A stretch of DNA of 64,000 nucleotides from Nostoc cf. commune SO-36 (lineage in GTDB: Bacteria; Cyanobacteriota; Cyanobacteriia; Cyanobacteriales; Nostocaceae), in the NCBI RefSeq assembly GCF_023734775.1, contig NZ_AP025732.1, positions 6,260,501 through 6,324,500 of the forward strand, written 5' to 3'. Under the pieces are notes generated by a model, which ran no database searches, was not told the DNA's origin, and saw nothing but the letters and a program-made list of their open reading frames with translations. The translations under genes were made by a program, and so were the position numbers. Of this stretch, positions 8,643 to 16,267 are shown piece after piece (position 1 is the stretch's first letter; every line of letters begins with the position of its first letter).

Positions 8643-8930
8643 TTACTCTTCTTCGTACAGCGAGAACTCTTTACGCAACTCGTCTATAGTTTGGGGCATA
8701 TTAGTCTTAGCCTTAACACGTTGTAAAGCATCTAAAAGACGTGCTGCATTCTCAGGTGACTGGAACAAATATGCTGTCTCTATGATGCTGTTAAGTTCCG
8801 CAGTAGGTATGACGGATACACTTTCTGCACCTTCACGATTAACAACTACAGGTTCACGAGTGCTAATTGCCTCTTCGTAAATTTTTTCAAAATTATTGCA
8901 AGCTTCGGTGTAGTTTGTTTTATTAGACAT
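8643..8930 (-). CDS. Phd/YefM-family antitoxin
   Basis: The 95-residue protein (NNFEKIYEEAISTREPVVVN, then REGAESVSVIPTAELNSI, ETAYLF) matches the N-terminal DNA-binding fold of Phd/YefM antitoxins, which repress their operon and mask a YoeB toxin through the acidic C-terminus (RKEFSLYEEE). It is the first gene of a two-gene operon with the YoeB-like gene. Confidence 0.9.
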   Translation of the reverse strand: MSNKTNYTEACNNFEKIYEEAISTREPVVVNREGAESVSVIPTAELNSIIETAYLFQSPENAARLLDALQRVKAKTNMPQTIDELRKEFSLYEEE

Positions 8931-9138
8931 TTTTTGTTCCTAATTTATCTGTTACTCTTTGTTGGTAGATTTTTGCACAGATGTGGAAAACATGATTAAT
9001 CAAGAGGACTTGATACAAGTCTAATAAAATCTTAACGGATCATCAATCTAAAAAAATATTTAAAGTAATATTTAGTACTAATATATTTGTTATAACGTTG
9101 ATGTTGGTATTCTGGCAAATCGCAAGGGGAAAAATAAA

Positions 9139-9522
9139 GTGTTGAAAGATACTGAACGTTATATTCCTTCAGAAGACAAATATCTGGAGGCGTTCCACTC
9201 AATTTATGAGGGATTAACTCTAGGACATAAAGCCATCTTAAATAAGTTGTATCAACATTGTTATTTTATGAAAGATAATCGCAGATTACGTACTTGGGAG
9301 TTATCTGAAGCTGCGGGATATGATGGTGACTCTTCTGGGCAAATTGGTCATTTAGGTGCAAGTTTTTGCAAATTTTTTGGAGGAAAAGATGGTGAATTTG
9401 AGCAACCAGCACTTGCAATAGTTAATTGGTTTGTAGATGAAACGAATGGGTATTGGTACATTGAGCTAATTCCGGAAGCAGCTAGAGCATTTAAGCGTTT
9501 TCGCCTCGAAACTATCGAATAA
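9139..9522 (+). CDS. Hypothetical protein
   Basis: A 127-residue soluble protein with a GTG start preceded by AAGGGGA. It has a helical N-terminus (LEAFHSIYEGLTLGHKAILN), the segment RTWELSEAAGYDGDSSG, and a C-terminus rich in aromatic residues (NWFVDETNGYWYIELIP). The middle could be a winged-helix-like DNA-binding module. I do not recognise the family. It stands alone, with AT-rich spacers on both sides. Confidence 0.6.
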   Translation: MLKDTERYIPSEDKYLEAFHSIYEGLTLGHKAILNKLYQHCYFMKDNRRLRTWELSEAAGYDGDSSGQIGHLGASFCKFFGGKDGEFEQPALAIVNWFVDETNGYWYIELIPEAARAFKRFRLETIE

Positions 9523-9698
9523 AGGTAATTTAAATAACACAAACTTAACAGTAAATCTAAATACTGAAGCACTTAGTAACCTAGCAAGATGCTTGTAGTA
9601 ACTAGTTATACACGATACTTATAAAATTCAACTAATAGATTGATTTGTAGCTAGACTTATAGCTAATAGATTGATTTAAAAAACAACAGAGCTAGATG

Positions 9699-10055
9699 AT
9701 GCAAATCACTGTTGAGGTATCTGAGGAGCTAGGACAGCAATTACAGCCGTTCCAAGACCGTTTACAAGAGATAGTAGAACGCGGTCTTCAAGAGTTATTG
9801 AGCGAACAGTCTGGCAATTTTCTCGACGAGAAAGAGATTATTGGATTGTTAGCTAGTCAGCCGACATCAGAACAAATTCTGGCAATCCGACCCTCACCGG
9901 AATTCCAAAGTCGTGTAAGTGATTTACTAGCACAAAGTAAAGCAGGAACACTTTCAGGCAAAGGTGAAGCTGAACTAGAACGCTATCTGACCATAGAACA
10001 TCTTGTGCGTATGGCAAAAGCTCATGTCTTCGAGCAATTACGCCAAAATCCATGA
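9699..10055 (+). CDS. Small protein coupled to an HNH nuclease
   Basis: The protein of about 118 residues begins MQITVEVSEELGQQLQPFQD, an antitoxin-like beta-strand/helix start, and ends VRMAKAHVFEQLRQNP. The first ATG is at 9696, directly followed by a second at 9699, which I prefer. The stop overlaps the start of the HNH gene by 4 bp (ATGA), so the two are translationally coupled. It could be an antitoxin or accessory subunit of the nuclease; that is inference from arrangement only. Confidence 0.65.
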   Translation: MQITVEVSEELGQQLQPFQDRLQEIVERGLQELLSEQSGNFLDEKEIIGLLASQPTSEQILAIRPSPEFQSRVSDLLAQSKAGTLSGKGEAELERYLTIEHLVRMAKAHVFEQLRQNP

Positions 10056-10459
10056 CCTATGTATCAGCCCAGTTGCGGAAACTCGTAATTGAACGAGCGA
10101 ACCACAGGTGTGAGTACTGCTTATTTCCTCAAAGAGCTGCACTATTTAGTTTTGAAATGGAACATATTATTGCCGAAAAACATCGTGGCACTACTGAAGC
10201 AGAAAATCTAGCTCTCGCCTGTCCATACTGTAATCGTGCAAAGGGTACTGATTTAGGGTCAATCGATCCTGAAACAGGGAAACTAACACCCTTTTTCAAT
10301 CCAAGGACTCAAAAATGGAGCGATCACTTTCAGATGAATGGAGCAGAGATTGCACCATTGACATCAGTTGGGCGAGTAACTGTTGAAATTCTCCAATTTA
10401 ATCAATCAGAGCGCTTAGAAGAACGGGACAGGTTGATTTTAGGAGGTCAGTATTCTTAA
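10052..10459 (+). CDS. HNH endonuclease
   Basis: The 135-residue protein has the HNH core: CEYC and CPYC zinc-binding pairs, EMEHIIAEKHRGTTEAENLA with the catalytic His and Asn, and a final His in NPRTQKWSDHF. HNH proteins of this size are common in cyanobacteria as stand-alone or toxin-like nucleases. The coupled upstream gene (9699-10055) suggests a two-gene unit. The IS605-type element begins about 45 bp downstream. Confidence 0.88.
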   Translation: MTYVSAQLRKLVIERANHRCEYCLFPQRAALFSFEMEHIIAEKHRGTTEAENLALACPYCNRAKGTDLGSIDPETGKLTPFFNPRTQKWSDHFQMNGAEIAPLTSVGRVTVEILQFNQSERLEERDRLILGGQYS

Positions 10460-10501
10460 GTTTACGATTCATCCTCATGTTTACGAGTGTGATGCGTAAA
10501 G

Positions 10502-10562
10502 CCCCCAAGTATGAACTACAAAACCAATAAGTTTTGTAGTTCATACGTCTTTTAAGTGGGGG
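10502..10562. other. Left-end hairpin of the IS605-type element
   Basis: GTATGAACTACAAAAC (10509-10524) pairs perfectly over 16 bp with 10531-10546 around the loop CAATAA. Outer CCCCC (10502-10506) pairs with GGGGG (10558-10562). Subterminal hairpins of this sort are recognised by Y1 transposases. A second small hairpin (AATAGCTGAA ... TTCAGCTAT) follows near 10571-10593. Confidence 0.75.
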
Positions 10563-10673
10563 ATATAAGCGAATAGCTGAATTTATTCAGCTATGAAAAA
10601 TAATAACAAATTGACAATAATCACCTTCTTTGATACTGTACCAATATCGACAGTACAAAGGAGGTGATTTTAT

Positions 10674-12191
10674 TTGGCTAAGAGTAAAACTCTATCATTT
10701 ATAACAGAAGTAAAGCTCAAAGTTTCTGGCGAACAAGAAAGAGAATTGTTAGCAAGATTCCAAGCGGGTAGACAACTTTATAACAACTGTTTAAATGAAG
10801 CAATTAAACGGATGGAGTTATTGAAAAACTCTGATGCCTATAAAAAAGCGAAAAAGATGCCAAAGGGCAAATCAAGAACAGACACATTCAAGGAAGCAAG
10901 GAAACAGTATCGGTATTCAGAATATGACCTTCATTCCTATGCAGCAATAGTAGCCAAAGAATCCAAATGGATTGCACTTAAAATTGATTCTACTGCTGTG
11001 CAGAAGTTAGCAACTAGAGCATTTGCTGCTAGTGAAAAAGTGTTGTTTGGTATCGCCTCATCGGTGAGATACAAAGTCCCAAGACGTTTTCGGTCAATAG
11101 AGGGTAAGAGTAATAAAACAGGAATCAGGTGGAAAGACAACCAATTAGTTTGGGGTAATTTTGTCCTTGATGCCATTGTTCCTGAAGATGATTTAATCCT
11201 GTCTCATGGTTTAAACTCTCTAATCAAATATGTACGCATACTGTGGAGAGAATTAAACGGTAAACGCAGATGGTTTGCACAGTTGGTCTGTGAAGGACAA
11301 GCATTCGTTAAACCACAAAACTATATTTCTAGTGGAGCAATCGGGGTTGATCTAAACGTTTCTAATGTAGCGCTCGTTGCAGAAAATCAAGCGGGACTGT
11401 TGCCTTTTGCTGAGAGTTTTCCTACATTTGAGCGTGAAATAAAGGCTATTCAGCGCTCAATGGAACGCTCAAGACGTACCGCTAATCCTGATAACTATAA
11501 TCCTGATTCTTTGGCGAAGAAGGGTAATAAAGTCGTCAAAAAGAAAGGTACTATCAAAAAAGGTAAATGTAAATGGAGCAAATCTCAAAAATACTTGCGT
11601 TTAGCACGTAAGAAACGTGAATTAGAAAGACGCAAAACTGCCTATATTAAATCTCAAAATCGTAGATTAGTTAATGAGATACTACGGCATGGCAAGCACA
11701 TCAAGACAGAGAACGTTTCTGTCAAAGGATGGCAAAAACGGTACGGAAAAGCTATAGGTGCGAAAAGTCCTGGGTTTTTCATGTCAGAACTGATTCGTAA
11801 AGCTGAAAATGCTGATGGGTTAGTTATTAAGTTTTCTTGTCAGAAAACAGCGTTATCCCAAACACATCTAGATGGTACTCGCTACAAAAAATCCCTGTCA
11901 GATCGTGTTCATTACGACGTAACAGGGATTAGGATGCACCGGGATTTGTTCAGTGCGTTTCTGGCAAGATACGTTGATCGAGATACGCTCTTATTGCATT
12001 CTGCTCAAGTTGAGTGGAAGAGGTTGGAACCAATCTTAATGGAGGCATGGGAGCTATATCAACAACGCACAAGTCGAGTAGGCGAGTCCGAAAGCAAGAA
12101 GTTTGATCCTTCTTTTGAGTGCGTCTCCATTGATTCAGGGGTTAGTAGCCAGATAGCCAATACTGGGCGAAAAGCTACTGGGATTGCCTGA
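10674..12191 (+). CDS. tnpB: TnpB-like RNA-guided nuclease, zinc finger degenerate
   Basis: TnpB proteins are RNA-guided DNA nucleases encoded in IS605-type elements. The TTG start at 10674 is chosen because a strong GGAGGTGA lies 6 bases upstream. RuvC motifs are intact: GVDLNVS (Asp about 226), IKTENVSVKGW (Glu about 346) and MHRDLFSAFLA (Asp about 424). Between the last two, where TnpB normally has a four-cysteine zinc finger, the sequence is SCQKTALSQTHLDG followed by SLSDRVHYDVTG, with only one Cys. The length of 505 residues is longer than a typical TnpB (about 400). Guide RNA usually arises from the 3' end of the gene and the right-end hairpin. Confidence 0.88.
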   Translation: MAKSKTLSFITEVKLKVSGEQERELLARFQAGRQLYNNCLNEAIKRMELLKNSDAYKKAKKMPKGKSRTDTFKEARKQYRYSEYDLHSYAAIVAKESKWIALKIDSTAVQKLATRAFAASEKVLFGIASSVRYKVPRRFRSIEGKSNKTGIRWKDNQLVWGNFVLDAIVPEDDLILSHGLNSLIKYVRILWRELNGKRRWFAQLVCEGQAFVKPQNYISSGAIGVDLNVSNVALVAENQAGLLPFAESFPTFEREIKAIQRSMERSRRTANPDNYNPDSLAKKGNKVVKKKGTIKKGKCKWSKSQKYLRLARKKRELERRKTAYIKSQNRRLVNEILRHGKHIKTENVSVKGWQKRYGKAIGAKSPGFFMSELIRKAENADGLVIKFSCQKTALSQTHLDGTRYKKSLSDRVHYDVTGIRMHRDLFSAFLARYVDRDTLLLHSAQVEWKRLEPILMEAWELYQQRTSRVGESESKKFDPSFECVSIDSGVSSQIANTGRKATGIA

Positions 12192-12193
12192 AA

Positions 12194-12214
12194 CCACGCA
12201 TTATAAATGCGTGG
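12194..12214. other. Right-end hairpin, probable part of the omega/reRNA scaffold
   Basis: CCACGCATT (12194-12202) pairs with AATGCGTGG (12206-12214), three bases after the tnpB stop codon. In IS605-type elements this right-end stem forms the 3' part of the guide RNA scaffold, and flanking host DNA just beyond it becomes the guide. The guide start cannot be fixed here. Confidence 0.65.
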
Positions 12215-12323
12215 AGTGGTTCATTAAGCTATTTATTTGACTTGCGTAGAGAGCTATGCTTTTTGTTGCCAGACATCGCTTATTTGGCACATTTACTAAA
12301 AGTGCGATCGCAACGTAATTCTC

Positions 12324-12812
12324 TCAACTCTCTGGCAAGTTAGCAAACGCCTGCTCAACTAACTCTTTTGCCTTAGCATCCAAACGCAGCCAATCCACTT
12401 CACCCAGTTCATCAATTAAACTAGTATCAATATCAGCAGCTTCCTTCTGTGGGCTGTATTCAAAAAAACACACCTGATAACACAGTTCCCATAAATCGAT
12501 ACTGGCTTCTTGCTGTTGACGCTGCAAACGTAGATGATATCCTGGATGGGGCATCGGCAGACGAGCCAGAGTTCCTCTGATTTCATCTGCTTCTTGGGGT
12601 GTTGCAGTTTCCATTGCTTGCAATAACTCAGTCACCAGTGCTTTGATTTCATCAGTGGTGCTAGGCGGCCAAATCAAGACATCGTGGTAAGTTCCCGTCC
12701 AGGAAGATTCATCAAGCTGCTTGCGGATATTGTCGATAACGCGAATGAAAGCAGGTTGCATGAGGATTTCAGCCTGCTGCCATGCAAGTGAGTTTGTTAT
12801 TTTAGGTGGCAT
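12324..12812 (-). CDS. Conserved cyanobacterial hypothetical protein
   Basis: A 162-residue soluble protein (MPPKITNSLAWQQAEILMQP at the start; acidic C-terminus ending VEQAFANLPES). It is helical and rich in Leu/Glu. No catalytic motif or known domain is recognised. It is divergent from the kinase gene at 12977, with a 164-bp spacer that may hold both promoters. Confidence 0.65.
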   Translation of the reverse strand: MPPKITNSLAWQQAEILMQPAFIRVIDNIRKQLDESSWTGTYHDVLIWPPSTTDEIKALVTELLQAMETATPQEADEIRGTLARLPMPHPGYHLRLQRQQQEASIDLWELCYQVCFFEYSPQKEAADIDTSLIDELGEVDWLRLDAKAKELVEQAFANLPES

Positions 12813-12976
12813 CGGTAGTAAACAGGGGCACTATAAAGAAAAATAAACAGTCTGCGTTTATTAAAAAGCTGCGTTTTTAATCTAAATCTTTTCTCAAGAT
12901 AGCGGATTTCATTGAAGAAAATTTGGAGATATTTATTACCAGCTGGAAAATTAGGTAATAACTCTGGGGAGGGAAT

Positions 12977-14863
12977 ATGATAGGCAAGCTACTAGACCAT
13001 CGTTACCAAGTAATTCGAGTCCTCGCAATGGGAGGATTTGGTCAAACCTACATTGCCCAAGATACTAGGCGGCCCGGCAATCCTCTCTGCGTTGTCAAGC
13101 ACCTCAAACCCGGAACTGACCCCAGAGTTTTTGATACTGCTAAACGCTTGTTTAACAGCGAAGCCGAAACTTTAGAAAAACTGGGCAATCATGACCAAAT
13201 ACCCAGGCTGCTGGCATATTTTGACGAAAACCAAGAATTTTATTTAGTACAAGAATATATTGAAGGACATACCCTAGCTGAGGAACTTATATCTAGTCAG
13301 CGCTGGAGTGAAAGCCAAGTCATTCAACTATTGCAAGAAGTTCTGCAAATTCTCGAATTTGTCCATCGCCAAGGTGTGATTCACCGCGACATCAAACCGG
13401 ATAATATCATCCGTCGTGCTTCAGATAATAAGTTAGTTTTAGTGGACTTTGGGGCAGTGAAACAACTGCGTACACAACTGGTAACAGTGGGCGGACAGCC
13501 CTCTGCTACAGTAGTGATTGGCACTCCTGGCTATATGCCCACGGAACAAGGGCAAGGTAAACCCCGCCCCAACAGTGATATCTATTCCCTTGGCATTATT
13601 GCCATTCAAGCATTAACAGGATTACAGCCAACAGAATTGCAAGAAGACCCGGAAACGGGGGAAATCATCTGGCGGCATTCAGTAACCGTGAACCATCGGC
13701 TAGCGGCAGTGTTATCTAAGATGGTACGTTATCACTTCAAAGACCGCTACCAAAACGCCACGGAAGCACTGCAAGCATGTCAAGACGCGATTAATCCTGT
13801 ACCTGTGCTTTCGACACCTAAAGAATCCACTAAATCTAGACCTCAAGTATCTCGGCTGCAAACGATTGCAGTCGCACCAGCAAATCCTGTCCCCGCTAAA
13901 CCTGCGCGTCAAGACTCTCATAAATCCGACCCATGGCCGTTATTAATTGGCATATTATTGGCTGGTGGTGCGGCTGCTTTGGTAGCAAATGTATATCCAA
14001 ATGTGAAAAATTTCGCTTTAAATCTTACAGGTAACGATACTGGCTTGGCAAACAAATGCTCGGCTGTTATTGCCGGAAATTCTAATATTCGTTCTGAACC
14101 TAGTTCGATTAATTCTGATAATATTTTGCAAAAAGTTAGCGATAGTACCAATTTTGAGGTGACTGGCAAACAAACAAAACGGGGTTGGATAGAAGTTAAA
14201 CTTAACTCTGGACGCTTGGCTTGGGCACACTCGGATGTGATAGCCAATAATGGAGAATGGGTATCTTGCCTGCGCGACAAAGGTATTGCAATTAAGACAG
14301 TAAATGATAGTAGCTTAATTGCTACTCGACCGACTCCCAAGGCAAAACCAAAATCTAGGGATGTAGTAACTCCATTACCAGAAAAGGTGGAGGGTTCAAC
14401 TGACGACGCTGAGAAAACAGAGCGATCGCAGCCTACTGATAACAGTGCCAATATTATAGAACAAGCAAGGCAGAAATATGACTCAGGAGATATAGTTGGA
14501 GCGATCGCACTTTTAAGAACGATTCCGGCAAATGCTGCTTCTGGTATCCAAGAGACTGGCAAAATGATTGCCCAGTGGCAGGAAGATTGGGCTAAGGCGG
14601 AGGCGTTATCTAATGAGATCAATAAAGCAATAGATGATGGTAAATGGGATAAAGTTTTAGATTATAGAAACCATCCAGAAAAGTTGCCTAATACTCAATA
14701 TTGGCGAAACAAAATAGAACCATTATTTAAACAAGCAGCTGAAAATCTGGCAAAACAGGCACTACCTAAATTAGAAAATCAAGATAGTCAGAAAAATACT
14801 CAACAAAAACTTCCTGATACTAACCAACCTGCCACTACAGAAACTCCTAACGGTGGCTTTTGA
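12977..14863 (+). CDS. Serine/threonine protein kinase with SH3-like extracytoplasmic domain
   Basis: The N-terminal kinase domain (residues about 1-275) has the glycine loop GGFGQTY, VVKHL with the ATP-binding Lys, HRDIKPDNII near residue 136 and VDFGAVKQL. A linker and one membrane segment (about 318-340, LLIGILLAGGAAALVANV) follow, then an SH3b-type domain (CSAVIAGNSNIRSEPSSINS) and a Lys/Asn-rich C-terminal helical part. This is the standard architecture of membrane Hanks-type kinases in Nostoc, which sense cell-envelope signals. The start at ATG 12977 is supported by GGGGAGGGA just upstream. Confidence 0.9.
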   Translation: MIGKLLDHRYQVIRVLAMGGFGQTYIAQDTRRPGNPLCVVKHLKPGTDPRVFDTAKRLFNSEAETLEKLGNHDQIPRLLAYFDENQEFYLVQEYIEGHTLAEELISSQRWSESQVIQLLQEVLQILEFVHRQGVIHRDIKPDNIIRRASDNKLVLVDFGAVKQLRTQLVTVGGQPSATVVIGTPGYMPTEQGQGKPRPNSDIYSLGIIAIQALTGLQPTELQEDPETGEIIWRHSVTVNHRLAAVLSKMVRYHFKDRYQNATEALQACQDAINPVPVLSTPKESTKSRPQVSRLQTIAVAPANPVPAKPARQDSHKSDPWPLLIGILLAGGAAALVANVYPNVKNFALNLTGNDTGLANKCSAVIAGNSNIRSEPSSINSDNILQKVSDSTNFEVTGKQTKRGWIEVKLNSGRLAWAHSDVIANNGEWVSCLRDKGIAIKTVNDSSLIATRPTPKAKPKSRDVVTPLPEKVEGSTDDAEKTERSQPTDNSANIIEQARQKYDSGDIVGAIALLRTIPANAASGIQETGKMIAQWQEDWAKAEALSNEINKAIDDGKWDKVLDYRNHPEKLPNTQYWRNKIEPLFKQAAENLAKQALPKLENQDSQKNTQQKLPDTNQPATTETPNGGF

Positions 14864-14864
14864 A

Positions 14865-15020
14865 GAAGAATTCAGAAGTCAGAATGGGCTGCGCTAACAC
14901 GAGTCAGCAGATTTGCTTTAATATCAATTCTGTATGAAGTTAAAAGGGTTTGGCGCAGGCTCACAAAGAAATGTTTACTATGCCTTTGGCGTTGACTTCT
15001 GAATCCTGAATTCTGTTTAG
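14865..15020. repeat. MITE-like element with GAATTCAG inverted ends
   Basis: The segment starts GAAGAATTCAGAAGTCAGAAT and ends GACTTCTGAATCCTGAATTC, so its ends are inverted copies. The interior (ATATCAATTCTGTATGAAG) recurs at 20071. Related inverted ends occur at 45163-45294 and 47266-47545. Confidence 0.65.
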
Positions 15021-15023
15021 GAT

Positions 15024-15053
15024 AAAAAAACCCTCCTCGCTGGCGAGGAGGGG
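15024..15053 (-). terminator. Rho-independent terminator of the PRC-barrel gene
   Basis: On the minus strand a perfect CCCTCCTCGC/GCGAGGAGGG stem (15031-15053) is followed by seven T (15030-15024), 14 bp after the stop codon. Confidence 0.9.
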
Positions 15054-15066
15054 ATTGAGGGTGGAC

Positions 15067-16068
15067 TTAATATCCGCCTTCTTCTTCGTATTCTGGCTGT
15101 CTTTCCTTGACTTTCTTGGGAATATTCACTGGCTTCGGCGCATCTTCCCAAGCATCGCCCTCTATCGTCGTCATAATCATCGTATTCATCAACATAAGGC
15201 TTGCTATAGGGCTGTGGCATCTATACTTTAGCGGCTGCGGTTGTTGATACCTGTCGCTGCCTGTTGCTTCGCTCCAGTTATCTTCTTCCTCGTCTTCTTC
15301 GTATTGAATAGATTCATACTGCCGCGCCTTCATTACCTGACGCTGTGGCCTTTCTTCTTCCACATAGTCTTCTGTCCATTCTTCTTCGCGCGCTAACGGG
15401 TTCGGGGGCGCGAACTTTTTGCCTGGGTGGTTGCAACGGCACTCCACTAGGCAGTTGATTGGCTGGCGCAACTTGGCGGGGTGGAGTATAGCCGTATTCT
15501 TCTTCTGCATCGCGTTCCCACGGTGCTTTGCCGATACCTAAACGCTCTAGTAAACCAGTTGTCAACTGATTTACCCGTTCTTCGGCTCCCTCAAACACAA
15601 TCAACCGATTGGGGCCAGTGCTGACAATTTCATCTACTGAGAACTCATAAGTACTCAGAAATTGATCGGGAATTTGGGGTAATCCTAAAGAAGCAATGAC
15701 TATGGAGTTAAGCTTCCCGGTTTCACCGTTGAACTTGAAACCCCGAACTTTGCCTAGTACTTCACCTGTTTCTGTAATTACTTCCCAGTTAATCAGATTG
15801 CTGAGAGATTCAACTTCAATATCTTCAATGACATCTTCGTTATCATAACTAAGATGACATCACCAATCTGGCTGATGTTGTTGAGGTACATATAGCGCGG
15901 TATGCCCGAAATGGAGATCAGGCTGTCTCGCAAACCAAGAGCCACAACCTCTCTTTGATCAATATCAACCCAGACTTGACTGATGATGCCTAGCCGCTTG
16001 CCGTTGTCGCGGGTAATCACCTGAGTGTTTAATATATCGGAACGTCTAATTATCTGTTCGGAGGTCAT
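15067..16068 (-). pseudogene. PRC-barrel domain protein, several frameshifts
   Basis: The start MTSEQIIRRSDILNTQVITR, then LGIISQVWVDIDQREVVAL and, after a one-base loss near 15857, DNEDVIEDIEVESLSNLINW and EVITETGEVLGKVRGFKF form two PRC-barrel repeats. Residues ERVNQLTTGLLERLGIGKAP follow. The C-terminal third is acidic and Tyr/Gln-rich (EEEWTEDYVEEERPQRQVM, and DRYQQPQPLKY), ending EEEGGY. The frame changes again near 15490, 15400, 15220 and 15150. PRC-barrels are RNA- or protein-binding beta folds; cyanobacterial members are often associated with photosynthetic membranes. With a good terminator and intact protein motifs, sequencing errors are as likely as decay. Confidence 0.75.
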
Positions 16069-16099
16069 TCTATACCGAGTCCTGATCTCGAATCCGGTT

Positions 16100-16240
16100 T
16101 AACGCGATGTGCAACTTATTCTTAGAACCCCTCTCCAAACCTCTTGTCCACAGAGAGAGAGGTTTTGATTTTTGCTCTCTTTCCCTGGTATGGAAGGGTT
16201 TGGGGGTTAGGTTTGAGAGAAACTCGCACATTACGTGGTT
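16100..16240. repeat. Intergenic repeat with inverted ends
   Basis: GTGCAAC at 16109 and GTGCGAG complementary at about 16225-16231 flank C-rich (CCCCTCTCCAAACCTCTTG) and G-rich (GGAAGGGTTTGGGGGTTAGG) segments that are roughly complementary. This fits a common cyanobacterial intergenic repeat that can fold into a long hairpin. Confidence 0.45.
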
Positions 16241-16267
16241 TATCTATACACTATTATTAACAAAAAC

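Larger units (their letters stand above)
10500..12240 (+). mobile_element. IS200/IS605-family element carrying only tnpB
   Basis: The element is bounded on the left by a near-perfect hairpin (10502-10562) and on the right by a hairpin directly after the tnpB stop (12194-12214), with a TnpB gene between them and no Y1 transposase (tnpA). This layout is typical of IS1341-type elements, which need a TnpA supplied in trans. The exact ends cannot be fixed without an empty-site comparison. Confidence 0.75.

Noticed and set aside
10674-12191. Cas12k or another CRISPR-associated effector
   Set aside because: The gene is flanked by IS605-type hairpins, is 505 residues long, and no CRISPR array or Tn7-like gene is nearby; TnpB is the simpler call.
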